Source: Schistosoma haematobium (lineage: Eukaryota; Platyhelminthes; Trematoda; Strigeidida; Schistosomatidae). Taken from it: 64,000 nucleotides of DNA. Below the pieces are notes generated by a model, which was given only the letters and a program-made list of their open reading frames with translations, was not told the DNA's origin and did not search any database. The DNA lies in contig NC_067202.1 in NCBI RefSeq assembly GCF_000699445.3, forward strand, positions 17,393,644-17,457,643. The letters run 5' to 3'. This document shows, one piece after another, positions 1 through 11,745 of this stretch. Numbering within the stretch: the first letter of the stretch is position 1; every line of letters starts with the position of its first letter. Position numbers and translations under genes: made by a program.

Positions 1-254
1 CAGTCTAAACATTCACTTTATTAATCACAATTAAGATCATGGATACAATGGAATGCTCAATATCAACAAGGTGGAATTACAAATTTTCACAAATCGTAAT
101 CTCTATTTTTAAAAATATGACTCTTAAAATATAAATTTAATCTCTAAGCATTACATTTAACTGTATGACTTTGTACTACTATTGAAAGTACATCAGTGGG
201 ACACTGACACATTCAATGGATTAGAATATAATTCAAAAAATTGCATCAGTACAG

Positions 255-372
255 AAGATTTGTGGTCTAAGCGGATGACTTTAGTGAAGTTTCGTTCTGT
301 GATTTGTATGGGTTAATTGTAAAATTTTCATGATTTTCTTGAACATTACCATCGGCACAAACTTTGGGATCA
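255..372 (-). mobile_element. diverged Penelope-like terminal-repeat fragment
   Basis: Aligns by eye, with many substitutions, to the copy at 13643-13775 (agaagatttgt, then gatgactttagtgaagttt, later caaactttggg). Confidence 0.4.
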
Positions 373-573
373 TATGACTGACAATCTATCATACGGACTT
401 TGGTCTTGATTGGTTGGCCAAATATCATCTACAAAATAAATTGTTTCAACTGTGAAGAACATTATACCGAACAAAATAGACTCCCTATTCATCTTCGTCC
501 GCACGAAGACTATCTTCTTGTGAAACATCATTATATATTCAGAGAGGGGTTTTGTAGATAATATAGGAATTCA

Positions 574-855
574 ATTGTTGAATTCATGAGTCAATTGAAG
601 CTAGACCACTATGGAAAACCTGGAAGCATTGGACGGCCGTTAGACAATAACATCTCTGGATGCCGATTGGCTCAGTGGTCTAGAGGTTAAGCATTCCAGC
701 GCGAGACTGATAGATCTTGGGTTCAAATCTCGCGAGGCGGGATCGTGGATGCGCACTGCTGGGGAGTCTCATACTAGGACGAAAAAGTCGTCCAGTGCTT
801 TCAGGTTTTCCGTGGTGGTCTAGCTTCAATTGACTCATGATCTCGACCATTGAAA
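574..855. mobile_element. SINE-B, head-to-head fold-back
   Basis: A minus arm (to about 655) reading from the 3' tail to the ribozyme is followed by a plus copy from about 659 with tRNA-like A box (ggctcagtggtctag), B box (gggttcaaatctc), ribozyme region and tail. The ribozyme core is mutated (GAAAAA instead of GAAAC). Confidence 0.75.
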
Positions 856-959
856 CTACTATAATTTTCACAATAATTGCATTACAACATATGCCTCATA
901 TGTATATATATAATTACAAAATCACTTAGTAAAATCTAATAACCATACAGTAAATAGTA

Positions 960-1160
960 CATTTGCTAAATGTCAATCAACTGTCACAGACTTCATTGTC
1001 CCTTCGTTTTTCATACCATTCATTTTCTGTTCTCTTTCTCTTTTGTTCGATCTTCTTAACTTTCTGCTACTAGGTATTTCACTTTCGGTTGATGATACAT
1101 ACTACTTATATCTGTCGACATCAGTAGTATGCACCACAGTATAGCACATTTGTTCTAAGA
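960..1160 (+). repeat. dispersed repeat X
   Basis: CT-rich stretch ending in catactacttatatctgtcg and the following palindrome-like acatcagtagta. The same unit recurs at 8330, 24740, 32860 and, reversed, at 19790, 54890 and 59190. Function unknown; may be the end of an unrecognised retroelement. Confidence 0.55.
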
Positions 1161-1304
1161 AAGTTAAAATTAAATCATGAATGCTTCTTATAATTTCATT
1201 GTATCTAACAAAAGAAACATCTATTCCAGTTTCCATTACATGTAGTTACTGTATAATACTTCTTATTTGTAGTAACAGATTTGTTCTTTGATAATTTTGA
1301 TTTT

Positions 1305-1362
1305 GATTATTACCCTGAAGAAGTCCAGACAAGTTAGCTGGACGAAACGTTGGAATTAGTTA
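1305..1362 (+). ncRNA. hammerhead-ribozyme-like core, Penelope type
   Basis: CTGAAGA, one extra base, a 6-bp stem GTCCAG/CTGGAC, then GAAACGTT. ACGT is a self-complementary stem III. Stem I pairs only partly. The motif resembles minimal hammerheads of Penelope-like elements, but no reverse transcriptase is attached here. Confidence 0.3.
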
Positions 1363-1615
1363 AATTTCAATCGCTGAGAATATTTCAAATATAATTTTCA
1401 CATATAATGACTTCTCTATACTCGGCGCTCAATTACTGTCAAACTATTCGTTCTAATCTTGACGAATATTCGTATAGATTTGTTCTTAGTTTCTATTATT
1501 AAGAGCAACCCTTGAGGACTTCGTATGTAAAGCTGTTCAAATGTTTTATTATTATTATTATTGTTTCCTATTTCACTAGAATAATATGTGCTAACGTTTT
1601 AAACATATCAACGGT

Positions 1616-1945
1616 TAAGATCATGAGTCAATTGAAGTTAGACCACCATGGGAAACCTGGAAGCAATGCACGGCCGTTTCGTCCTATTGTGGGACTCCTC
1701 AGCAGTGCGCATCCACGACCTCGCCCCCTGTGAGATTCGAACCCAGGGTCTACTGGTTTCACGCGCGAGCACTTAACCACTAGACCACTGAGCCAGTTAT
1801 CATCCAACAATTTTAATGTCTAACTTCAAATTCCTCAAGCAAGATCATGAATGTGCACTACTAAGGAGTTCCATACTAGAACTAGATAGCTATTCAAAAC
1901 CTCCAAGTTTTCAATAATCATTTAACATCAATCAATTCATGATCT
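1616..1945. mobile_element. SINE-B, head-to-head fold-back
   Basis: Minus copy with A box, B box and ribozyme to about 1815 (cleavage-site region changed to GTGCATTGC), followed by a plus arm with the ribozyme remnant and tail to 1945. Confidence 0.7.
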
Positions 1946-1954
1946 CGATCGATT

Positions 1955-2640
1955 TATTGATTAATTACAATATGAATAGAATTACACTGACAATATAGAC
2001 TTATTACTATGATACTATTTTCTTTCTTTCTTTCTCTCTTAAAGAAAAAGATGATACAAACTTGATTAGATACATAGTTTGAGTAATTGTAAGTATCAAT
2101 CAATAAATGGCATAGTGAATCTAAGCAAAAATGAGTATAGAATGTTTCTTTTTTTTTCATATAAAGTATGTATATGGAGATAGATACAATAATGTACATT
2201 GATAAAAGAATGGAATGTCATGGCTTCAGGTTAAAATTAATGAAAGTATGACAACAACAACCACCATCATCAGCAGCACCACCACCACAGCAACCATAAC
2301 CATAACAACAAGCACTCATATGGATATACGTATAAATATACACAGAGAAAGATATTATGTATAATCCAATAGTTATATTTATTTAAATACAAAGAATATA
2401 ATGAAATACCTTTTAATGTTTATCGTATAGAGCATATAAGCAAAATAATAATCATAACCATTGAAGAAGAAGAAGAAGAAGAAGATGATGATGATGATGA
2501 TGATTTGGATGATGATGATCTAAGTTATACTTGTCAAATGAATACTCAACATAGAAAAAAGAAGAAAAGAAAAGGTACAAAAAATACAGTGAGGAATTAA
2601 ATGAATGTTATCAGTTTAGGTGTTGTGGAGATTGTCAAGT
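1955..2640. other. A+T-rich stretch, no gene seen
   Basis: Contains a GAA/GAT run at about 2464-2515. No exon, RNA gene or recognisable element. Confidence 0.5.
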
Positions 2641-2649
2641 TTTTGATTG

Positions 2650-3040
2650 AAATCATGAGTTAATTGAAGCTAGACCACTATGGAAAACCTGGAAGCACTG
2701 CACGGCCATTTCGTCCTAGTACGTTAATCCTCAGATGTGCGCATCCACGATCCCGCACCCCGCGAGATTCGAACCCAGGACCTATCAGTCTCGCACCAAG
2801 CGCTCAAACAACTAGATCACTGAGCCGGCATCCAGTGGTGTTAATGTCTAACCTCAATCAATCCACGAAATTGCGCGACCATCTTCCATTGTACTGAGGT
2901 AGACATCTGTTTCTATACGACACGGATTAGCTCCACTGGTCACGGCACTGCCGAGGAGTCCCATACTAAGACGAAACGACCGTCAAGTGCTTCTAGGTTT
3001 TCCATTGTGGTCTAGCTCCAATTGACTCATGATTTCAATA
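2650..3040. mobile_element. SINE-B, head-to-head fold-back with leader
   Basis: Minus copy with tail, ribozyme, tRNA-like region and 5' leader to about 2945, then a plus ribozyme-to-tail arm. Ribozyme core is mutated in both arms (CCGAGGA in the plus arm). Confidence 0.7.
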
Positions 3041-3289
3041 AAAAGAGTTAGATTGAGTGTTTATTAAGAAGCAAATACACCATTATCATAAGAACATATA
3101 TATAACCCTGATAGTTTAACTTGCCATTTGTCTTATTCTTATGAATCTATCTGTAAAACTTAGTGATTCTTTAAGTGATATTATTTGATATGAAAATAAA
3201 ACAATCTCATCACGAAATATTTCACTGATTATATACATGAATTCAACTACAATCATTGCTAATTATCAGTCTGATTATAATCATGTGTA

Positions 3290-3625
3290 CATTAGTGTGA
3301 CTAGATTCAAAATGGATTTCCTAAAGTTCTATTCGAGAAGTCATGATCAATAAAGTTAAACCGTGTCTGTTGTGACGCAGTTACTCACTGAAGACAATAG
3401 TGAACGGCGGAGTAATACAGTAAATTGTTTGAAGTTAAACATTAACACGGTTAGATGCCGGTTCAGTAATCTCTAGAGAATAAGCATACACACAAGACTG
3501 AAGGTCCTGGGTTCGAGTCTCTGTAATGTGTGATCATTGAAAAGTTCGAGACTACAACGAGACAGCTGTCCAATACTTCCAGGTTTTCAATGGTAGTTAA
3601 GCTTAGATCGATTCATGAATTCAAC
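3290..3625 (+). mobile_element. SINE-B, nearly full length
   Basis: Leader (agttactcactgaagacaat), tRNA-like region (B box gggttcgagtctc) and tail. Ribozyme eroded. Confidence 0.65.
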
Positions 3626-3689
3626 TGTTAGAATATACATTTGCATATCTATCTATCAATTAAACGCCGATAATGATTATCAAATAACC

Positions 3690-4040
3690 TTATTTACTTA
3701 CTTATTTACGCCTGTTACTCCTAATGGAGCATAGGCCGCAGATCAGCATTCTCCAACCCACTCTGTCCTCGGCCTTCTTTTCTAGTTCCATCCAATTCTT
3801 GTTCATTTTTCTCATGTCTATTTCTATTTCCCGGCGTAATGTTTTCTTTGGTCTTCCTCTTTTCCTTTGGCCTTGAGGATTCCATGTGAGGGCTTGTCTT
3901 GCGACGTAGTCGGGTGCTTTCCTCAATGTGTGTCCTATCCACTTCCAGCACTTCTTCCTGATTTCTTCCTCCACTGGAATCTGGTTTGTTCTCTCCCACA
4001 GTAGTAGGTTGTTGCTGATAGTATGTGGCCAACGGATCTG
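3690..4040 (-). mobile_element. RTE-like LINE 3' end, 5'-truncated
   Basis: Minus-strand reading gives the C-terminal block with [40 protein letters not shown] and VGWRMLI, then a TTAC-type tail at the left. This basic C-terminal region follows the reverse transcriptase in this LINE. The rest is missing. Non-functional. Confidence 0.75.
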
Positions 4041-4398
4041 AAGTATCAGATAGTCATTTTACTATTATTGTAGATCGGTTCCGGCAATGTTAATAATACT
4101 CATTGTAAGATATGAATGTGATTTATGCATAATCAATATTGAATTACGTTTAATATTTATGATAATGAAGAGGTTCAAATAGAAATCAATAATGTAGTTA
4201 CTATGTTATTGAAATCATTTGATGAATCAATCTATTCTGTTATTGAATTCATTAATCAATTAGTCGTCAATCAAAACAATTTCGATCTCCTTTATTATTT
4301 AATTAAAACTTTAAATTACCATAATAAATTGTATTTATTCTAAATCTTGGAAGGAGACAATCTAAAATGATGATCCGTTTTCATAATTCATATACTTA

Positions 4399-4935
4399 CT
4401 TGGTATTGCTTGGCTTGTATCTTCCCATTGAGGTTTAACATTGCAATTGATCAGTCTGTTATTGGCATATGTGCATACTGTGCCTATGCCTCGATATTGT
4501 CTTACGTCACAAGCTTTTTTTAAGCAATGATGGATAGTGGCTAGTAGTGTAATCCAGTTTGACGCGCGTTTCGTCCTATTTGGGACCCGTCAGTTGGATG
4601 TACCTACATCTCAGAGTTGTTGATGTTCACTCTGGGACTCGAACCCAGCACATATGCCAGTAACAGACTGATCAATTGCAGTCTTTAATCTCAATGGTAA
4701 GATACAAGCCAAACAATACCAAGTGAATTTAAATTCACCTCATTGCACGAGCAAGTGGATATCACGACTCAGTAACTGAGTGGATAACGCGATGGCGTTT
4801 GAAGCGAATGGTACTGGGTTCGAGTCCCAGAGTGAACACCAACTCTGAGATGCAGGTACATCCATCTGACGAGTCCCAGATAGGACGAAACGCTCTTCAA
4901 ACTGGATTCCACTGCTAGCCACTATCCATCATTTG
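4399..4935. mobile_element. SINE-A (Smalpha-like) compound: minus arm, plus tail, plus copy
   Basis: Minus arm from tail to B box (to about 4660), then a plus tail (to 4740), then a plus copy with A box (ctgagtggataacgcg), B box (gggttcgagtccc) and hammerhead region. TATACTTA at 4391-4398 and 4936-4943 flank the whole block and may be its target duplication. The minus ribozyme has CTGACGG (A9 changed). The plus one (4860-4907) keeps CTGACGA and GAAAC. Confidence 0.75.
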
Positions 4936-4979
4936 TATACTTAGTTGGGTTAATCATATTATTTTGGATTTTCATACCA

Positions 4980-6000
4980 TATAAAGCATAGCAATGGAGT
5001 AAAGTAAGATTCTTCAATACAATACAACACGCATCAATGAAATCACACTTAATGAAGAAACTTTAGAGGATATAAAAACTTTTACATATCTCTTTCTTCT
5101 AATGATCGACTGGATCATGAAGACGTCGAGATCTTCGGGGGTGGGGAAAGCATAGGATACAGTGGATATCTAGCATGCAGTTGAACGATCTAGACTTCAC
5201 AGATAATTCGGCTCTTCTGTTGCACACGCAATAACAAATGCAGGAGAAGACGACCAGTGTAATAGCAGCCACAACAGCAGTAGGTCTTAACATACACAAA
5301 GAGGAAATCAAGATTCTCCGATACAATACAATATGTACCAATCGAATCACACTTGACAGAGAAGATTTGCGAGATGTAAAACCCTTTATATATCTGGGCA
5401 GCATTATTGATGAACATGATGGATCTGATGCAGCTATGAAGGTATGAATCGACAAAGCAAGTATAGCAAATCTACAATTGAAGAACATCTACAAATCAAA
5501 ACAATTGTCAACCAACATCAAACTCGAAATTTTCAATAGAAATATCAAGATAATTCTACTGTATGGGGTGGAAACTTGCAGAATTACGAAAGCTGTCATC
5601 CAGAAGATACGAGTGTTTATTAACATTTGTCTACGTAAAATACTTCAGATCCTTTGACCAAACATTATCAACAACAATCTACTTTACGAGACAGAACAAA
5701 CCAGATCCCAGCAGAAGTATAAATCAGGAAGAAGCACTGGAAGTGGATACGACACACATGGAGGAAAGTACCCAACTGTGTCACAAGGTAAGCCTTCATT
5801 TGTAATCCTTAAGGCCAAAGGAGAATAACAAGATCAAAAAACACATTACATCGAGAATTGAAAGCAAACATGAAAAAGATGAATAGCAACTGAGAAGAAC
5901 TCGAAGTGATTGGTCAGAATAGAGTTTGATAGAGAATATTTGTTGAAGGTCTGTACTCCTCCATGAAGAGTGATAGGCGTAAGTATTACTTTCAACTACA
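4980..6000 (+). mobile_element. RTE-like LINE remnant, rearranged
   Basis: Pieces of the reverse-transcriptase catalytic region (LDFTDNSALL, where an intact copy has LDFADDLALL), then an MQEKTTSV-type block, FIYLGSIIDEHDG and the C-terminal region to 5985. The 4985-5090 part repeats the 5310-5400 part, so the copy is internally duplicated. Many stops. Confidence 0.65.
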
Positions 6001-6299
6001 AGTATAACATAAACCACTTGTTATTTCCTGAATAAAATTACTTGTTTTAGATAATGACATTTCTATTTTTAGTTATATAACACAATCACACTTTAATCTA
6101 AATGGGAAATATGGGATCAATTAATGTGTGGGCAAGTGTTTGAATGAAATAAATTTGATTGGTTAATTTATAGTAGGGGGGTGGATATAAATTAAATTTA
6201 ATATTGATATATATAGATAGATAGATGACAATGACGAAATCTATTTCATTATGATTTGTTAAATGAATATGAAAGAGTATTTCTTTCAATGAAGAATGA

Positions 6300-6390
6300 A
6301 CTTACCTACTTACTTACTGACGTCTGTTATCCCTCATGGAGGAGCATAGGTCGTTCATGAACATTCTCCCATATGAATGTAGGATCTATA
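6300..6390 (-). mobile_element. RTE-like LINE, short 3' end
   Basis: TTAC tail and the terminal ctgttatccctcatggaggag typical of the other copies. Confidence 0.6.
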
Positions 6391-6711
6391 AAATAAATAA
6401 ATCATAGACAAACTTAATTTATTCATTAAAACAAATTGAATTTACATTAATATTAAACATTGACTATTATAAAGTGTTTATATATTACTTATATACTACT
6501 GCTATCACTACTACGACTACGACTACTACTACGACTAATAATAGTAATAATACATTATAATATATAACAGGAAACTATTCATTTCACATAGAGACTATAT
6601 TCACTTATTAATGATGATTTAATTAATGAATATAACAAATCAATATGTAACAAACAGTAAGATCAAATAATATAACCCCCAATATAAATTTCCCAATATG
6701 TTGTCTTCAAG
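6391..6711. other. A+T-rich intron or intergenic DNA
   Basis: No recognisable element apart from short ACT/TAA runs before the candidate exon at 6712. Confidence 0.4.
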
Positions 6712-7030
6712 TTGTCGATCACCATGGTAACCATAATGATAATAATAATAATATAATTACTAATATGATGAATATACCATTGAACAATATAGAGAAACAA
6801 ACACTTAATGATGAAACTATTGAATCGATGTATGAAAAAGTGAATGATTTATTAAATAGAATAAAAAAACGTAGAAAAGTTTTCAAAAATAAACAAACAA
6901 AAATACAAAATCATGATGATGATTGTAACCATGTTAGTACTGCTATTACACCTACTACTACCACGACTACTATGATTACAACTTACTGGCTTGAAAATAA
7001 TGAAAAATTATTTAATGAAAATAGATATGG
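6712..7030 (+). CDS. candidate internal exon, Asn/Lys-rich protein
   Basis: Open reading frame between a plausible 3' splice site (gttgtcttcaag, ending 6711) and a GTGAGT donor at 7031. It enters with two bases of a split codon and leaves with one. It encodes an Asn/His-rich start, then a charged stretch with the motif YEKVNDLLNRIKKRRKVF that could form a short helix, then a Thr run and WLENNEKLFNENRY. The ATG at 6765 could be a start, but the frame is open further upstream to 6651. It lies on the same strand as the exons further right, but its exit phase does not match the 13181 exon directly, so another exon would have to lie between, or this belongs to another transcript. No family recognised. 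Confidence 0.4.
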
Positions 7031-7059
7031 TGAGTAATAGTGAGTAAGTAGTGACAGTA

Positions 7060-7061
7060 TA

Positions 7062-7092
<31 letters not shown>

Positions 7093-7205
7093 TATTACTC
7101 TAATAATCAGTATTATTATTAGTAGTGGTAGTATTACTAGCAGTAGTGGTAGTGGTGGTAGTACTCGTAGTAATAGTAATAATCGTAGTAGTAGTAGTAG
7201 AAATG
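7060..7205 (+). repeat. TTA and GTA imperfect microsatellites
   Basis: Runs of TTA, then imperfect GTA units. Confidence 0.8.
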
Positions 7206-7215
7206 TATGAGTAGT

Positions 7216-7632
7216 AATGTAATGGCCAAACCAAAACGTGGCATCAGTGATTGAAGTCACTAATTTCTAGTCTGAATCATTTTGATGCTAGATGCAGATT
7301 ATTTGGTTGGGGTCCGCGTGACTATCGTAGCCAATGGTTGAAGACTCTGAGTGACATGACTCAGAATCGATCACAATGGCGTCGGTGATGTATACACTCT
7401 CTCTTTCCTTAAACTATGAGATTAAAATTGTTTTATACCTTTCTTTCTATCACGTAATTTTTTCCTTTTCCATTATATTCTTATACACAATCTTTCTTTC
7501 ATATATTACTACCATTGAAGAAACTACTTCTATGAAACCGGTGTTCATCTTGCTGTGCTAATGAGGTGTGCGAACTTGTAGCGATGCATATATGTGCCTG
7601 GTCCTATGTTGTAGCTGACTGACTGATTGACT
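7216..7632 (+). mobile_element. LINE-2 3' end (TGAC-tailed)
   Basis: Starts at ggccaaaccaaaacgtggca, includes the conserved ggggtccgcgtgactatcgt, and ends in the gtagctgactgactgattga tail. Same sequence as 41105-41515 and, reversed, 50150-50550. Encodes only C-terminal debris. Confidence 0.65.
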
Positions 7633-7639
7633 GATGAAG

Positions 7640-7890
7640 AATAGCTTAAATTCACTTGGTATTGTTTACTTGTAACTTCCCATTGTTGTTTAGGAATGCA
7701 ATTGATCGGTCTCTTATTGCCATATGTGCATACTGTACTTATTGTCTTGATATTGCTTTAATTAACAAGCATTATAAACAAAGATGAACAGTGGCTGGTA
7801 GTGGGATCCACGACGTACGTTTCATCTTAGTTGAGACCTGTCAACTGGATGTACCTCCATTTCAGATTTGTTAACGTTCACTGAGCCATA
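7640..7890 (-). mobile_element. SINE-A, minus copy
   Basis: Tail, then the ribozyme region (gtacgtttcatcttagttga) without the AAA insertion seen in other copies. Confidence 0.65.
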
Positions 7891-7894
7891 CGTC

Positions 7895-8290
7895 CATCAT
7901 TCTCTCCAGTGAGTTACTATCTTACAACAGACCCGATTGAACTCCACTGGTCACTGCTTCTCACTAGAACTCCAGGAAATGTCTCTTGAAGTCAGTCACT
8001 TGACAGCACAAGATGATTAGTGTCAGAAAGAGCGTTTCGTGAAGGATGTGGTAATTTATTAGTTAAACTGACGAATCGATTTAAGCTAGGCCACCGTTGC
8101 ATACCTGCTCAGTGGTTTAGAGATTAAACCTTAGCGCGCAAGACCGGAAGTCCTGGGTTTGAATCCCACGGGCAGGATCGTGAACGGACAATGTTGAGGG
8201 AGATCATACTGGGATGAGACGACCATCCAGTGCCTCCAGGCTTTTCATGGTGGTCTAGCTTAGACTGACTCATGAATTCAACTATAAAAT
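7895..8290. mobile_element. SINE-B, inverted pair with leader
   Basis: Minus leader and tail (7895-8097) joined to a plus body with A box, B box, ribozyme remnant and tail. Confidence 0.6.
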
Positions 8291-8530
8291 TACTACAATC
8301 TCTACAAAACTCCCTTTCTCAAAATACTTCAATTGTAAAATATCCATCAATTATCTCAAACTTTGTTATTCCTTCGTTTCCATACAGATCACTCTCTGGT
8401 CTCGCTCTCATTCCTTCGATCTTCTTAACCTTCTGCCCCCAAACATTTCACTTTCTATTGATGAAACATACTACTTCAATCTTTTGACATCAATAGCACT
8501 CACTATAGAACCACTGATGTAATCGTTACT
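8291..8530 (+). repeat. dispersed repeat X
   Basis: Same CT-rich unit as at 960, abutting the tail of the SINE-B copy. Confidence 0.5.
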
Positions 8531-8879
8531 TCTACTACTTCATAACTTGCTATGATCATTTCATCTAGCTTTTTTTTCCAATACAATGTATATATGTTCC
8601 GGTTTATGTGGGATTTATGATTGGCTGATTAAGATTTGAAGGGTTTAGGTTTCAATTCTAAATGTGTATTGTAAAAATGCACTATCATTAATTTCAAAAT
8701 TACGAAGAAAAACAATACACCCCCCTGTTCAAGTACTTTTTCCGGAGTTTCATTTTATTTATAAGAATAAACATTCAAAGAATAAATTGATTTTTTTGAT
8801 ATCTTAGAGATAAACCATTGATAGTATGGTGAAACAAATCAATATTAATGCTATATAAAGATAATATTACCTGTTGGTT

Positions 8880-9115
8880 ATAGTTATATAATATACCCTT
8901 GTGGGCCAGAGTGATTTTAGATTGGTTTCCAGGAGACAGACATCATCCAGACTTTCACGTGACAACCCAAACAGTACAGCTCAATCCCGCTTCACAGGAG
9001 AACCAGACACCGTATAGGATTTAATGTTACAATCTGAATAGTAAAGCTCAATTCTGTGGTGCAACCACACAGGTAACAAGCACCGTGGTGGACCAACTAT
9101 CTGATCTACCTAACA
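8880..9115 (-). repeat. fragment of LTR-like repeat
   Basis: Matches the end of the 51110-52265 element in reverse, including the internal acagtacagctcaatcccg subrepeats. Confidence 0.6.
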
Positions 9116-9167
9116 ATATAAACAAGTTGATATAGGGGATTTAATAGTCATAGAATATTGTATTAAC

Positions 9168-9444
9168 AATGAGATTATAATTTATGGACGATCTTTGGGT
9201 GACGCCAAATTGACCTTGAGACTGTCCACTTAAATAACAAGGATCAAATAAGGATTATAAATCAGTGTGAAGAATTAGAATTATGATTGAGGTTTGAAAT
9301 TAGATTTAGGGTTTCTCATCACAAACTGACATCAGCTATAATGCCAAAACTTTATTTATCCAAATGGATGAATGAATTACGTGCTAAAATCCAAGACCTG
9401 TTCTCCCAAATCCGATTGATTCATCTATAAATTATAGTCTTGCC
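9168..9444 (+). mobile_element. Merlin-type MITE, 277 bp
   Basis: Inverted ends gagattataatttatggacg and (reversed) agactataatttatagatga. Flanked by gTATTAAC (9160-9167) and aTATTAAC (9445-9452), an 8-base target duplication with one mismatch. No transposase. Confidence 0.7.
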
Positions 9445-9452
9445 ATATTAAC

Positions 9453-9764
9453 TCAAAGATCTAAGAACTCTATGAAAGATCCAAATCGTTAACTACTGAG
9501 ATGATTAAACTTTGAATAAACTATTTACCATTCAATTACCATGTGCTTGACAATGAACATCACTTACTTTCATGTTCTATATCATGGATTGTAATTTGTA
9601 ATGATGATGTAAAGAAAGAAAAGTTGATTGATGACAAAATCCCATGATTCCAAAACAAAATAGATCTATTTTGAAGGATGTCACGTACAAAATGATCTGA
9701 TAGATATAGTTCAATTAAGTTATAACACTGTGAATAAATGGTACTATCTAATATATATTAAGAC
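9453..9764. other. A+T-rich DNA, nothing recognised
   Basis: No coding potential or repeat identified. Confidence 0.4.
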
Positions 9765-10011
9765 AGTTCACTTGGTATTGTTGTTTACTTGAATCTCCCC
9801 ATTGATCTTTTGCATTGAAATTGGTCAGTTTCTTATTGGCATATGTATATCCTGTACGGATTGCTTTGATATTCTCTTAAATCACAAGCATTCTAAACAA
9901 TGATGGATAGTGACTAGTAGTGGAATCCAGTTTGACGAGCATTTCGTCCCATTTAGGACTCGTCAACCGGATTTACCTGTATCCCAGAGTTGTTGTTTAC
10001 TCTGGGACTCG
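9765..10011 (-). mobile_element. SINE-A, minus copy
   Basis: Ribozyme region with the AAA insertion after the cleavage site and a C3-to-T core change (TTGACGA). Confidence 0.7.
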
Positions 10012-10262
10012 ACTGTTTCATTCTATTGTGGGACTCCTCAGCATTGCGCATCCACGATTCCGCTCGCGGGATTCGAACCCAGGGCCTATGTCGGGTAGAA
10101 AAAGGTGTCTACCTCAGTAAAATGCAAGATGGTCGCGCAGTTTCGTGGATTGCTTGAAGTTAGACATTAACACCGTCGAATGCCGACCGACTCAATAGTC
10201 TAGAGGTTAAGCGTTCGCATGCGAGACCGACAGGTCGTGGGTTCGAATCCCACAACCCTATA
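10012..10262. mobile_element. SINE-B, head-to-head partial pair
   Basis: Minus ribozyme to B box (to about 10090), then plus leader, A box and B box (gggttcgaatccc). Confidence 0.6.
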
Positions 10263-10790
10263 CTGATAAAAAGTTTTTGTTGAAAAAAAATCAAGAAATT
10301 GTATCAGATAGTGAATTTTTAAAGAATTAATTAAGTATTTTTATCTCTGTTTGAAACTGTCTTTTATCAGGGTACATTAAAATAAAATAAAATATTTCTT
10401 CAATATTTTCTGATTTTCAATTTACCCCCCACCCACCCACATCCCCCATCCCATCTGACAAATAGATCGTAAAAATAAGAGATAAACGATTGATAAACTT
10501 CTTTCAATTGAACATGAAACTATTGTTACTAGGTACAGTAACACGTGATTAACAATATTTTAAATGAGGCAGGGGGGGGGAGAGAGGGAGCAAGAAAGAG
10601 ATGGAGAGAAAGCCAATCAATTCAATTCATGTATATTAGATTATTAGTGCATAGATTCATTGCATAGATAAGTAGTATTTTTATTTATTTATTCAAAGGT
10701 ATAAACAAATAAATAAAACGAAGAAGAAAAAAAAGAAATTTGATTACTGATTTTTTTATTACATAATGAAACTATAGTGAACAATATTTA
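10263..10790. other. A+T-rich DNA with poly-C, poly-G and poly-A runs
   Basis: Includes a G run at about 10571. No gene. Confidence 0.4.
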
Positions 10791-10794
10791 ACTT

Positions 10795-10920
10795 GGAAAT
10801 AAACTAAGTTCAATTCACTTCGTATAGTTTGGCTTGTATCTTCCCATTGCTGTTTAACACTGTTATTGATCAGTCTATTATTGGCATATGTGCATACTGT
10901 GCCTATGCCTCGATATTCAA
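10795..10920 (-). mobile_element. SINE-A, 3' tail only
   Basis: Tail sequence (cttgtatcttcccattgctg, then tattggcatatgtgcatact). Truncated before the ribozyme. Confidence 0.6.
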
Positions 10921-11004
10921 TGTTAATAATATCCATGTATTGTATAAGAGAAATGTGTATCATACTATTTGATCAATCAAAATAGGTTATTATTTGCCTA
11001 GTTT

Positions 11005-11135
11005 CCCAGGTATATAATATACCCTTATACTTGAAGATAATTTTACATTGGTTTACACGAGAATCAGATATCAGTGCAGTTGAATACCTTTTCTCAAAAG
11101 AACCAAATATCATCCAGGATTAAACTCCATAAGTC
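11005..11135 (-). repeat. short fragment of LTR-like repeat
   Basis: Diverged match to 8880-9000. Confidence 0.45.
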
Positions 11136-11223
11136 TAGTATTCAGTATTTATTAAAACTTACCGATCAATTTCTATTATGATAATCAAGTTAAATTTGAT
11201 TACTACATAGTTGATAGAATGTC

Positions 11224-11290
<67 letters not shown>

Positions 11291-11662
11291 ACTTACTACA
11301 CTACTCACACTACTCACCACTCACTCACTCACTCACTCACTCACCTCACTCACTCACTCACTCACTCACTCACTCACTCACTCACTCACTCACTCACTCA
11401 CTCACTCACTCACTCACTCACTCACTCACCACTCACTCACTACCACTCACTCACTCACTCACTCACTCACTCACTACACTCACTCACTCACTCACTCACC
11501 ACTCACTCACTCACTCACTCACTCACTCACTCACTCACTCACTCACTCACTCACTTCACTCACTCACTCACTCACTCACTCACTCCACTCACTCACTCAC
11601 CACCTCACTCACTCACTCACTCACCACTCACCACTCTCACTCACTCACTACTTCACTTACTC

Positions 11663-11743
<81 letters not shown>

Positions 11744-11745
11744 TG
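11224..11745 (+). repeat. TTAC/CTCA microsatellite, expanded LINE tail
   Basis: TTAC units, then a long CTCA array, then TTAC units again, directly abutting the 3' end of the minus-strand RTE-like copy at 11746. Long apparent ORFs here are translations of the repeat only. Confidence 0.9.

Noticed and set aside
659..735. tRNA genes suggested by A and B boxes (here and at about 30 other places)
   Set aside because: The boxes belong to SINE heads. They lack a proper anticodon arm and acceptor stem and are followed by SINE sequence.
11224..11745. CRISPR-like array
   Set aside because: There are no unique spacers. The unit is four bases and the genome is eukaryotic.
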